Of a stretch of 11,621 nucleotides of DNA, positions 1 through 5,655 are shown piece after piece. The notes beneath the pieces are model-generated. The model ran no database searches and had not been told where the DNA came from. It was given only the letters and a program-made list of their open reading frames with translations. A program made the translations under genes and the position numbers. The stretch spans positions 1 to 11,621 of the forward strand of contig CAJTVM010000080.1 of the NCBI GenBank assembly GCA_910579595.1, read 5' to 3'. This DNA comes from an uncultured Oscillospiraceae bacterium (GTDB taxonomy: Bacteria > Bacillota > Clostridia > Oscillospirales > Oscillospiraceae). The stretch's first letter is position 1, and each line of letters opens with the position of its first letter.

Positions 1-368
1 CCGTGGGCGGCCTGGTTCAGGTTCATGAAGTCCATGTCGATCTCCTCGTTGGGGATCTCCCGGTTGTACTGGGTGGCGAAGTGGCACCAGGGCTTTTGCA
101 GGCTGGCAAAGCCGTTGATCCACATCTTGGAGGGGGAAAAGGTGTGGCACCAGGTGATGATGCCGGCGCAGGAATCGTCGTAGTTGGCCTCCTTGACCAC
201 ATCGGAGATCTCCTTGTTTGTCTTGGCGGTGACCTTGTAGACCAGGGGGTAGGGGAGGACCTTGGACAGCTCGCCGGCCATCTCCTGGGCGCGCTGGGCC
301 ACGGTGTCCAGCACCTCGGGGCCGTACAGGAACTGACTGCCCACCACGAACCAGAATGAATATTTCAT
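1..368 (-). CDS. araA: L-arabinose isomerase, N-terminal part (cut by window edge)
   Basis: This is the first 122 codons of a gene that continues beyond the left edge. L-arabinose isomerase converts L-arabinose to L-ribulose in the cytoplasm, the first step of arabinose use. The translation opens MKYSFWFVVGSQFLYGPEVL and carries HTFSPSKMWI near residue 80 and MDFMNLNQAAHG at the cut end. These are the conserved N-terminal blocks of AraA (compare E. coli WFVIGSQHLYGPETL, HTFSPAKMWI, MDFMNLNQTAHG). The ATG at 366-368 follows an AAGGAGG ribosome site at 375-381 with good spacing. It is preceded by its own promoter, so it is probably the first gene of an arabinose transcript. No other arabinose gene is visible, and the active-site residues lie outside the window. 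Confidence 0.95.
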   Translation of the reverse strand, partial: MKYSFWFVVGSQFLYGPEVLDTVAQRAQEMAGELSKVLPYPLVYKVTAKTNKEISDVVKEANYDDSCAGIITWCHTFSPSKMWINGFASLQKPWCHFATQYNREIPNEEIDMDFMNLNQAAH

Positions 369-471
369 AAAAATTCCTCCTTGGCCGCCCATACGGCGGT
401 CCTAAAATTTCGGGACAGACGATGCGGGTTCCTTTTTCCAAAAACACTTGGGAACAATTGGGGCTGCCAGT

Positions 472-501
472 AGTATATCATTGACGGGCCGCGTTCGTCA
501 A
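472..501 (-). promoter_or_regulatory. araA promoter, sigma-A type with extended -10
   Basis: On the minus strand a -35 TTGACG (496-501) is followed after 18 bases by TATACT (472-477), which is preceded by TGA (478-480) and so forms an extended -10. Transcription would start near 465, leaving a leader of about 97 bases before araA. The leader holds a small hairpin (CCGCC 385-389 with GGCGG 395-399) just before the ribosome site. Confidence 0.7.
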
Positions 502-505
502 TGAT
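477..505. promoter_or_regulatory. Inverted repeat overlapping the araA promoter (candidate operator)
   Basis: ATCATTGACG (477-486) and CGTCAATGAT (496-505) are a perfect 10-bp inverted repeat with a 9-base spacer. The repeat covers the whole -35 and touches the -10, as expected for a repressor operator. The cognate regulator is not in the window. A hairpin in plus-strand RNA followed by TTTT is also possible, but no plus-strand gene ends here, so an operator is the better reading. Confidence 0.6.
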
Positions 506-593
506 TTTGCCCCATTTTCCCCATTAAAATAATGCGTGTTTTTCCGGCATCCTTCAGGTTTTCAGGCACATTTTTTAATATCTTCAAATAATT

Positions 594-607
594 CTAAAAT
601 ATTTTAG
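594..607. repeat. 14-bp AT-rich perfect palindrome between prmA and araA
   Basis: CTAAAATATTTTAG is a perfect 14-bp palindrome, 23 bases past the prmA stop codon. It has no U-tract or GC stem, so it is not a convincing terminator. It may be a protein-binding site or chance in AT-rich DNA. No gene is seen in 369-629. Confidence 0.3.
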
Positions 608-629
608 TTTTGTGCTGTTTTCGGGATTT

Positions 630-1595
630 TCAAACCGCATATTGCCCCTGTTGCCCCGGCTCCGCCCGGAATGCGTGCCAGCCTTTCCGTTCCAGGTGTC
701 CGGTGACGGCGAAGCCGTTGGCCTCCAGCGCGGCGCGCACCTCGTCCTGCCGCCCGTCGATGACGCCGGAGGCGAGGAACACCCCGCCGGTTGTCAGGAA
801 CTCTCCCGCCTTGGCGGACAGGGGGATGATCACGTCCGCCACGATGTTGGCCAGCACCACCCGGTTCTGCCCCGGCCCCAGCCTTGCCGCCAGCTTTTTG
901 TCGGTGAGCACGTCCCCGGCGCATACGCTCAGGCGGTCCGGGCCGATCCCGTTCAGCGCGGCGTTTTCAAAGGCCACGTCCGCCGCCTTGGGGTCGATGT
1001 CCACGCCCACGGCCCGGGACGCCCCCAGGATAAGCGCGGCGATGGCCAGGATGCCCGAGCCGCACCCTAAATCCAGCACCCTGTCCCCGGGCCGGAGCAC
1101 CTCCTCCAGCAGCTCCAGGCACAGCTGGGTGGTGGGGTGGGAGCCGGTACCGAAGGTCAGGCCGGGATTCAGGTACAGCGGTGAGCGCCCATCGGATACG
1201 GGTTCCCCCCGCATCCAGTCGGGGACGATATAAATCCGCTTCCCCACCGGGATGGGCTGGTAATACTTCTGCCAGGAGGTGGCCCAGTCCTCCTCCCGGA
1301 GGGAGACAGTCTGAGGCTCGTACTCCTCCAGCCCTGTGAGGTACTGGCGAAGCTGCTTTTGCCCATCCTCATTGTCCGGGACGTAGAACTTCACCCGGCT
1401 GGCCCCTTTCATGCGCTGGGCCAGGCCCTCGTCCACATAATCCCAGTATTGCCGGTTCTGCTCTAAAAAGCGGAGGAAATCCCCTTCTTCCTCCACCACC
1501 AGCCCGGCCATGCCGTTTGCGGTGAGGGTGTCGCACACGCCGTCCAATTTGTCCGCGGGGACGGGAAGGGTCACCTCTAACCATGTATCGCTCAT
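630..1595 (-). CDS. prmA: Ribosomal protein L11 methyltransferase
   Basis: PrmA is a cytoplasmic SAM-dependent enzyme that methylates lysines and the N-terminus of ribosomal protein L11. The 321-residue product has the expected two parts: an N-terminal substrate-recognition domain (about 1-100) and a Rossmann methyltransferase domain. Diagnostic blocks are NPGLTFGTGSHPTT (143-156, the PrmA signature), SAM motif I VLDLGCGSG (173-181), an acidic VGVDIDP strand after it, and LANIVADVI near residue 247. The reading frame stays open 26 codons upstream, but the ATG at 1593-1595 is chosen because it follows an AAAGGAG ribosome site (1601-1607) and gives MSDTWLEV, the normal PrmA N-terminus. The upstream extension runs into the hairpin element and is unlikely to be translated. 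No clear promoter was identified; it may lie in or beyond that element. Length is normal and no defect is seen. Confidence 0.95.
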   Translation of the reverse strand: MSDTWLEVTLPVPADKLDGVCDTLTANGMAGLVVEEEGDFLRFLEQNRQYWDYVDEGLAQRMKGASRVKFYVPDNEDGQKQLRQYLTGLEEYEPQTVSLREEDWATSWQKYYQPIPVGKRIYIVPDWMRGEPVSDGRSPLYLNPGLTFGTGSHPTTQLCLELLEEVLRPGDRVLDLGCGSGILAIAALILGASRAVGVDIDPKAADVAFENAALNGIGPDRLSVCAGDVLTDKKLAARLGPGQNRVVLANIVADVIIPLSAKAGEFLTTGGVFLASGVIDGRQDEVRAALEANGFAVTGHLERKGWHAFRAEPGQQGQYAV

Positions 1596-1625
1596 GGATG
1601 CTCCTTTCTGCCCCCTGCGCGGGGC

Positions 1626-1853
1626 CTTTGGCAACCTACTTTCTGCTTGTGCAGAAAGTAGGCAAAGACACACTTAGGGGGCAATCCGCCGGTTCGGCTT
1701 CGAGCGCCAGGGGCGCGCTCTCGCTCACAGGCGGCTTTCCCCCTAAGAACCCCCAGGTTCGTAAGGGCACGCCGCTTTTAACCGGGTGGAAATGTTCCGG
1801 CTTGCGCGGCTTTACGAACAAATCGCGCCTTGCTTTCCGGCCCACACCGGGCC
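1626..1853. repeat. Multi-hairpin intergenic element (probable dispersed repeat)
   Basis: This non-coding stretch folds into at least four successive perfect-arm hairpins. First, CCTACTTTCTGC (1635-1646) pairs with GCAGAAAGTAGG (1651-1662) around a TTGT loop, with outer CTTTG/CAAAG. Second, CTTAGGGGG (1673-1681) pairs with CCCCCTAAG (1739-1747), enclosing CCGCC/GGCGG (1686-1690, 1730-1734) and GAGCGC/GCGCTC (1702-1707, 1715-1720). Third, GTTCGTAA (1757-1764) pairs with TTACGAAC (1812-1819), enclosing GCCGC/GCGGC (1771-1775, 1806-1810). Fourth, GGCCC/GGGCC (1839-1843, 1849-1853). Similar hairpin-led intergenic repeats are familiar to me from related genomes, but I cannot verify a copy number here. 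Nothing else was recognised in 1596-1953. Confidence 0.65.
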
Positions 1854-1953
1854 TGCTTGAGCGCGGCGCCGTTCCATAGCCGCCCCCCTTTCAACGCCTG
1901 CGTGGTTCCCCGGTACGGCCTGGGGCATCCGCGCTGCTCACGACGGCTCAGCG

Positions 1954-2268
1954 CTATTTTACCTTAATCTGCTTCACGCTGTCCAGCCGGATCAGCTTTT
2001 CACATTCGTTTTTTTTGCCCTCATTGGCCAGCACCAGCGCCCACGTCTCGTCGGCGTCCAGCACCTTACACTGTTTGCCCATAATGTCCCCGTCGCTGGT
2101 TTCCAGGGTCAGCTCCACCGTCCGGCCTACCTGCTTGCGCACCTGCTCCCCAAGGCCCGCCGTCCCGCCGGGGCGGATGCCGTTGTCCCGCAGGATGCGC
2201 TCCAGCCGGTGCACCTTGCCATACAGTGCCAGCACCATGACGAACGAAAAAATCCCGAAGTATTCCAT
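1954..2268 (-). CDS. One-pass membrane protein with C-terminal domain shared with the upstream regulator
   Basis: Function is unknown. The 104-residue product has one N-terminal membrane helix (about residues 3-16, EYFGIFSFVMVLALYG), then a charged helical stretch (KVHRLERILRDNG), then a small C-terminal domain of about 55 residues. That domain (GRTVELTLETSDG..., CKVLDADETWALVL..., KLIRLDSVKQIKVK) has the alternating strands of a small beta-barrel and aligns with the C-terminal domain of the XRE protein encoded just upstream. The ATG at 2266-2268 lies 12 bases after that gene's stop codon, and the ribosome site AAGGGGG overlaps the stop, so translation is probably coupled. The likely topology is a short extracytoplasmic end with the domain in the cytoplasm. 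The partnership with the regulator is inferred from domain sharing and gene order. Confidence 0.8.
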   Translation of the reverse strand: MEYFGIFSFVMVLALYGKVHRLERILRDNGIRPGGTAGLGEQVRKQVGRTVELTLETSDGDIMGKQCKVLDADETWALVLANEGKKNECEKLIRLDSVKQIKVK

Positions 2269-2280
2269 ATCCCCGCCCCC

Positions 2281-2766
2281 TTAATACAGCTCCAGCGGGG
2301 ATCGCCGTGCCGCTTCCTCGTCCTTGAGGAAGGTGATGGTGCTGATGGCGGACAGGGGAATCAGCCGCACCTCGTTCTTGTCCGGCTTTTTCTGATTCCG
2401 AACGACCTCCACATTGGCCCAGCCGCCGTCAAAGTCCCGGATGACGCACCACTCGTGGACGACGGGCATCCCGACGTCCTCCTCGTAGAAGGTCAGCTTC
2501 ACCCGTTTCCCCTGGGCCTGCTTCAGCAGACGGGTCACCGGGGATGCAACAGGCTGGCCCTTCTCGTCCACGCCGTCCTGCAGGAGATAGTCGCAGCTCA
2601 CCTGCAAAATCTGCGCCATGCGCACGATCTTGTCCGTCTCCGGGTAGGCCGCCTCCGACTCCCAGCGGCTAACCGCCTGCCGGGTCACCCCCAGCTTTTC
2701 CGCCAGCTGTTCCTGGGTCAGGTTCTGCTTTTTCCGGGCCTCAGCCAGTTTGTTTCCTAAACTCAT
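2281..2766 (-). CDS. XRE-family transcriptional regulator with C-terminal beta domain
   Basis: The 161-residue protein starts with a Cro/CI-type helix-turn-helix (about residues 5-60) showing the classic run LTQEQLAEKLGVTRQAVSRW followed by P.TDKIVRMAQILQVSCDYLL. A linker of about 25 residues leads to a C-terminal domain (about 86-150: GKRVKLTFYEEDVG..., CVIRDFDGGWANVEVV..., VRLIPLSAISTITFLKD). The same pattern is found in the membrane protein encoded 12 bases downstream. The pair may form a membrane-linked regulatory unit, for example if the shared domains associate; this is inference. The ATG at 2764-2766 has an AGGTGA ribosome site (2771-2776). A candidate promoter and a 13-bp palindrome lie upstream, so autoregulation is possible. 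The target genes are unknown. Confidence 0.85.
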   Translation of the reverse strand: MSLGNKLAEARKKQNLTQEQLAEKLGVTRQAVSRWESEAAYPETDKIVRMAQILQVSCDYLLQDGVDEKGQPVASPVTRLLKQAQGKRVKLTFYEEDVGMPVVHEWCVIRDFDGGWANVEVVRNQKKPDKNEVRLIPLSAISTITFLKDEEAARRSPLELY

Positions 2767-2794
2767 AACATCACCTCATGGATTGGATGCCCCC

Positions 2795-2822
2795 AGCATA
2801 CCAAATCCAGCCCGTTTGACCA
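2795..2822 (-). promoter_or_regulatory. Candidate promoter of the XRE/membrane-protein pair
   Basis: Minus-strand TGGTCA (2817-2822) is followed after 16 bases by TATGCT (2795-2800), preceded by TGG (2801-2803) as an extended -10. Match to consensus is moderate (4 of 6 at the -35). It sits in the 83-base gap after gatD and would give the regulator a transcript of its own. Confidence 0.4.
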
Positions 2823-2838
2823 GCGATTTGCCGTTTCG

Positions 2839-2851
2839 AAATGTAACATTT
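2839..2851. promoter_or_regulatory. Small palindrome at the gatD stop codon (possible regulator site)
   Basis: AAATGT (2839-2844) and ACATTT (2846-2851) form a perfect 6-1-6 palindrome, 16 bases upstream of the candidate -35 at 2817-2822 and overlapping the gatD stop. It could be an operator for the XRE protein, but such short AT-rich palindromes are common. Confidence 0.25.
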
Positions 2852-3578
2852 AGGTTGCGCGGGCGGACAATTCCTTCAAAGTAACCTCATACGCCTCCCG
2901 TTCGTAGGGCAGGATGGGCAGCTTTTCCGGCAGCTCCCACCCCTTGGCGGCGAAAATCCGCTTGACGAGGAATTCCACAAAATCCGGGTTTTTTACCAGC
3001 ACAGGCCCCGTGATGTGGGTGGCAAACACATTGCCGGACACGTACCCCTCCGGGCCCTTGCCGGCCTCATTGCCAAAGCCCAGGCTCACCCGCTCAAAAA
3101 GGGGTGTATCCACCCCTTTGGTGGTGGAGCACTTGTTCATAAAGCCCACCACGGCATTCTCCCACAGGGCGGTGTGGGCAATGATATCCTCCGGGGCGCG
3201 CCGGTCCGTCTCCACCGTGGTAAAGTCCGCGAAGCCCAGGCAGGGCCATACCTTGCCCGCGGCGTCGGTGACGCACGCCCCCAGCAGCTCCATGGCGCTG
3301 CCGGTGAACAGCACCATGGCCCCCCCGTCGATGGCGGCTTTCAGCGCGTCCTTGTGGGGCGCCAACGCGGACAGCGCCGCCTTCTGGGTGCGCTCGGTGC
3401 CCGCGCCCATGTAGATAAATCCGGCGTGTTCAAAGTCCGGCGCGTCCTCAAACAGGGCGGTTTCCACCGCCACCGGCACCCCAATGGCCTCCAGGTGGCG
3501 GCGGAGCACCGACACGTTGGCGTACTCCCCGTACAGAGACATACAGTCGGGATAAAGGTGCAAAATTTTAAAGTTCAT
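2850..3578 (-). CDS. gatD: GatD-like glutamine amidotransferase without the nucleophile cysteine
   Basis: GatD partners MurT to amidate the D-glutamate of lipid II in peptidoglycan; GatD normally releases ammonia from glutamine by a Cys-His pair. This 242-residue protein has the family framework: KILHLYPDCMSLYGEYANV at the N-terminus, the GAGTER turn (58-63), and a C-terminal THITGP block with His188 where the catalytic histidine is expected. At the nucleophile elbow, where the family has C-G-G-Y, it reads FTGSAMELLG (91-100), placing Thr92 at the cysteine position. Cys102 and Cys150 are nearby in sequence but not in the motif. The ATG at 3576-3578 follows a GGGAAGGG-like ribosome site; the frame is open 40 codons further upstream, but that extension is translated repeat DNA and is rejected. 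It lies downstream of murT, separated by the tandem repeat. Whether it hydrolyses glutamine is doubtful from sequence. Confidence 0.8.
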   Translation of the reverse strand: MNFKILHLYPDCMSLYGEYANVSVLRRHLEAIGVPVAVETALFEDAPDFEHAGFIYMGAGTERTQKAALSALAPHKDALKAAIDGGAMVLFTGSAMELLGACVTDAAGKVWPCLGFADFTTVETDRRAPEDIIAHTALWENAVVGFMNKCSTTKGVDTPLFERVSLGFGNEAGKGPEGYVSGNVFATHITGPVLVKNPDFVEFLVKRIFAAKGWELPEKLPILPYEREAYEVTLKELSARAT

Positions 3579-3600
3579 ATGAAAACCCTTCCCAAAACGT

Positions 3601-3842
3601 TTCAAATCAGCTCGATTTCTGTGGCCGTTGTAAAACTTTACGGCAACAATCCTTTCGGAAGCGAGCTTAAAGTTCTTTTTGCCTGCTTTATCTTTCAAGA
3701 AAAGTTAGTTAATCCCGTTCCGTTCAAATCAGCTCAATTTCCGTGGCCGTCGCAGCTTTTCCAGCGACAACTCGTTCGGAAGCGAGCTTAAAGCTCTTTT
3801 TCGGTTCCTTTTTCTCTCGAGAAAAAGGAACTAATCCCGTTC
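3601..3842 (+). repeat. 122-bp tandem structured repeat between murT and gatD
   Basis: Two copies, A (3601-3722) and B (3723-3842), are in register at a 122-bp period and share TTCAAATCAGCTC, TTCGGAAGCGAGCTTAAAG and AATCCCGTTC. Each folds in plus-strand RNA as a long outer stem (A: AGCTCG/CGAGCT plus TTTCTG/CGGAAG; B: AGCTC/GAGCT plus TTTCCG/CGGAAG) around an inner hairpin (A: GTTGT/GCAAC; B: GTCGC/GCGAC), followed by a short hairpin and T5 (GAGCT-TAA-AGYTC-TTTTT, ending at 3680 and 3801). Copy B adds a perfect 13-bp hairpin (3804-3816 with 3819-3831) that overlaps the murT stop codon. Stem differences are compensatory or G-U on the plus strand, which argues for RNA structure. Loop length differs by a base, so the reading frame is not conserved. 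Confidence 0.75.
3784..3801 (+). terminator. Terminator-like hairpin in repeat copy B
   Basis: GAGCT (3784-3788), loop TAA, AGCTC (3792-3796), then TTTTT (3797-3801) on the plus strand. The equivalent in copy A is 3663-3680 with one G-U pair. The stem is only 5 bp, so strength is uncertain. Its 5' arm is also the 3' arm of the larger outer stem, so the two folds exclude each other. No plus-strand gene is served. Confidence 0.4.
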
Positions 3843-5162
3843 TACATGGGCCAGGAGCTTGTCCCGGTCGGAGAAGCAGGTGACCACGTACACGTCCTCG
3901 TCCCCGGCCTCCTTCAGGCTTTCCGCCGCGGTGGCGATGTCCTCACCCACCACAATCTTGTCCGCCGGGACCCGGGCGTATTTGAAGCGTACCGCCAGGT
4001 CGCTGCAATACTTCCCGTACAGCATCACCTTGCCGATGTGGGGGGCGTTGAGCCGGTCGAAGTCGATGTCCCACAGCCAGCTTGTCTCGCCGGTAAAATA
4101 CTTCCGGCTGATGGAATCCACAATCACCAGCACCGTGCAGGGCTTGTCCGTAGCGGCAATGTAGGCCAGGTTGGTATCATAGGCCACCGAGTTCTCGTGC
4201 TTGGAGGTCAGCAGGATGCCCTTATGCTTCCCCAGGGTAAAGGTAATCATCCGGCCATTTTTCAACATATAGTTGTTGATTACCCCGGCGATTGTCCCCC
4301 TGTCCACCCCGGCCAGGGCGCACATGGACCAGGCCGCCAGGATGTTGTACACGTTGTAAATGCTCTTGAACGCCAGGGAGATATTTGTCTCGCCATTGAT
4401 GGTGAGCGTCCCCTCCTGCAAATCCAGGGCGGTGACGGCAAAGTCAGTCTCGTGCCGCGTATGCCCGCAGGCGGGGCAGGAATAGTGCCCGATATGGGCG
4501 TAGTGATAGCAGGAATACTCCATCCGGGCCTTGCACACCGGGCAGCGCGCGCCGTCGTCATAGACGCCTCGGTGTTCTTTTGTACTGATGGAACACTCGT
4601 CCAGCCCGAACCATTTCACCTTTGCGGGGTTGTGGCCCTTGGCGAAGCAGGACACCAGCGGATCGTCGGCGTTGAGCACCAGGGTGGTCTCAGGGAATAC
4701 GGCGGGCTTGATGGCATCGTACACCCACTCGGGATGGCCGTTGCGGGTGAGCTGGTCCCGGTACAGGTTGGTAATGACGAAGTGGGTGGGACGGAACCAT
4801 TGAAAGGTGTGGCGGGCGTAGCGCTCGTCGCTCTCCAGCAGCAGCACGTCCCCCCGCATCCTGCCCCCCAGGGTGCAGTTGGACAAAATCAGGGTGGTAA
4901 CGCCCTCGATCTGGTTGGAACCCTCTTTATTGTAAGTCACCTTTTTCCCCGCCGCCGTCAGGATTGCGGCAATCATCTCCACGGTGGAGGTCTTGCCGTT
5001 GGATCCGGTGACGGCAATAATATGGGCGGGCAGCTTCACCCGGCCCAGCACATCGGGGCACACCTTCAGGGCAAACTGCCCCGGCAGGGAGCTGCCCTTG
5101 CCAATCAGCCCGCCGATAAACCGCAGAGCCTTGCACAGGATAACGGCCAAAAATAATCTCAT
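3831..5162 (-). CDS. murT: Mur ligase-family lipid II isoglutaminyl synthase subunit MurT
   Basis: MurT is the ATP-using half of the MurT/GatD complex, which converts D-glutamate to D-isoglutamine in peptidoglycan stem peptides at the inner face of the membrane. The 443-residue product begins with a short hydrophobic stretch and has the Mur ligase P-loop TGSNGKTST (52-60), the central block TNLYRDQL (131-138), NADDP (164-168), and the inserted four-cysteine zinc ribbon typical of MurT (C207/C210 and C229/C232). The C-terminal part (about 300-440) matches the MurT C-terminal domain (DUF1727 type) in length and in the segment VIVDSISRKYFTGETSWLW. The ATG at 5160-5162 lies 3 bases after the stop of the GyrI-like gene, with AGAGGA inside that gene as ribosome site. 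The last codons and the TAG stop (3831-3833) lie in the end of repeat copy B. Its partner gatD follows after 252 bases instead of the usual tight spacing. Confidence 0.93.
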   Translation of the reverse strand: MRLFLAVILCKALRFIGGLIGKGSSLPGQFALKVCPDVLGRVKLPAHIIAVTGSNGKTSTVEMIAAILTAAGKKVTYNKEGSNQIEGVTTLILSNCTLGGRMRGDVLLLESDERYARHTFQWFRPTHFVITNLYRDQLTRNGHPEWVYDAIKPAVFPETTLVLNADDPLVSCFAKGHNPAKVKWFGLDECSISTKEHRGVYDDGARCPVCKARMEYSCYHYAHIGHYSCPACGHTRHETDFAVTALDLQEGTLTINGETNISLAFKSIYNVYNILAAWSMCALAGVDRGTIAGVINNYMLKNGRMITFTLGKHKGILLTSKHENSVAYDTNLAYIAATDKPCTVLVIVDSISRKYFTGETSWLWDIDFDRLNAPHIGKVMLYGKYCSDLAVRFKYARVPADKIVVGEDIATAAESLKEAGDEDVYVVTCFSDRDKLLAHVERD

Positions 5163-5165
5163 GTT

Positions 5166-5651
5166 TTATGCTTCCTCTCGCAGTCGTTTGAATGGAAAAA
5201 ACAAATACAGCTGTCCACCCTCCGCCGGGCGCTGGCACTCCTGCACCGCCCCGGCCAGGGACAGGCCCCGGCGCGTCAGTTCATCCAGCCCCGCCTGGAA
5301 CGCGGCGTTGTAGTCCCCCTCCGCCTTAGCCCGCAGGCAGGCAAACGCGGGCAGCGTCCACTTTGTCCAGTCTTCGGGGGGCAGCGCCTCCGGGAAAACC
5401 TGGACGCCCGCCAGATACAGGCCCCGGGTAAAGCCGTCCTCCCAGGGCAGAAAGGAACGGGACCGATCGCTCATGGCCCCCCACACCCCCACGGGAACGC
5501 CGTTTTCGTCCCGCAGGGCCAGCGCTTCCACCTCACCGAACCGGGCGTTGGCCTTCTCCCACAGGGCAGGGGCGGGATTGTGCCCCGGCTCCGCTTCGCC
5601 CTCCATGCCGATGATGGAAATGGCCGGTAATTCACAGGTTATGATCTCCAT
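5166..5651 (-). CDS. GyrI-like effector-binding domain protein
   Basis: The 161-residue protein resembles stand-alone GyrI-like/AraC-type effector-binding domains, which bind small hydrophobic or cationic molecules. Supporting segments are PAISIIGMEG near the N-terminus, GVWGAMSD (about 55-62), GLYLAGVQV (77-85), the W..W..PA stretch that follows the hinge, and a C-terminal LYLFFPFKR strand. No DNA-binding domain and no membrane segment is present. Its ATG at 5649-5651 lies 4 bases after the mnmG stop, and its own stop lies 3 bases before murT, so it is embedded in a translationally coupled chain. A link to tRNA modification or wall synthesis is not evident. The family assignment is by pattern and moderately sure; the ligand is unknown. 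Confidence 0.75.
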   Translation of the reverse strand: MEIITCELPAISIIGMEGEAEPGHNPAPALWEKANARFGEVEALALRDENGVPVGVWGAMSDRSRSFLPWEDGFTRGLYLAGVQVFPEALPPEDWTKWTLPAFACLRAKAEGDYNAAFQAGLDELTRRGLSLAGAVQECQRPAEGGQLYLFFPFKRLREEA

Positions 5652-5655
5652 TGCC

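Noticed and set aside
1636..1845. A 69-codon minus-strand frame in the intergenic region before prmA.
   Set aside because: It lies entirely in the multi-hairpin element, has no ribosome site, and the base pairing explains the sequence better than coding.
1931..1960. Terminator-like hairpin GCGCTG/CAGCGC followed by TATTTT on the plus strand.
   Set aside because: No plus-strand gene ends here, and on the minus strand, where the membrane-protein gene ends, the stem is not followed by a T-run. It may only be a stability hairpin.
3579..3698. A 40-codon N-terminal extension of the GatD-like protein.
   Set aside because: It translates repeat copy A; the ATG at 3576-3578 has its own ribosome site and gives the normal GatD start.
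3601..3842. Two-copy repeat considered as a CRISPR fragment.
   Set aside because: The unit is 122 bp without repeat/spacer alternation and no cas gene is present.
3846..5156. A 436-codon open frame on the plus strand opposite murT.
   Set aside because: It covers almost exactly the murT gene in the complementary frame and has no recognisable domain; murT has P-loop and zinc-ribbon evidence.
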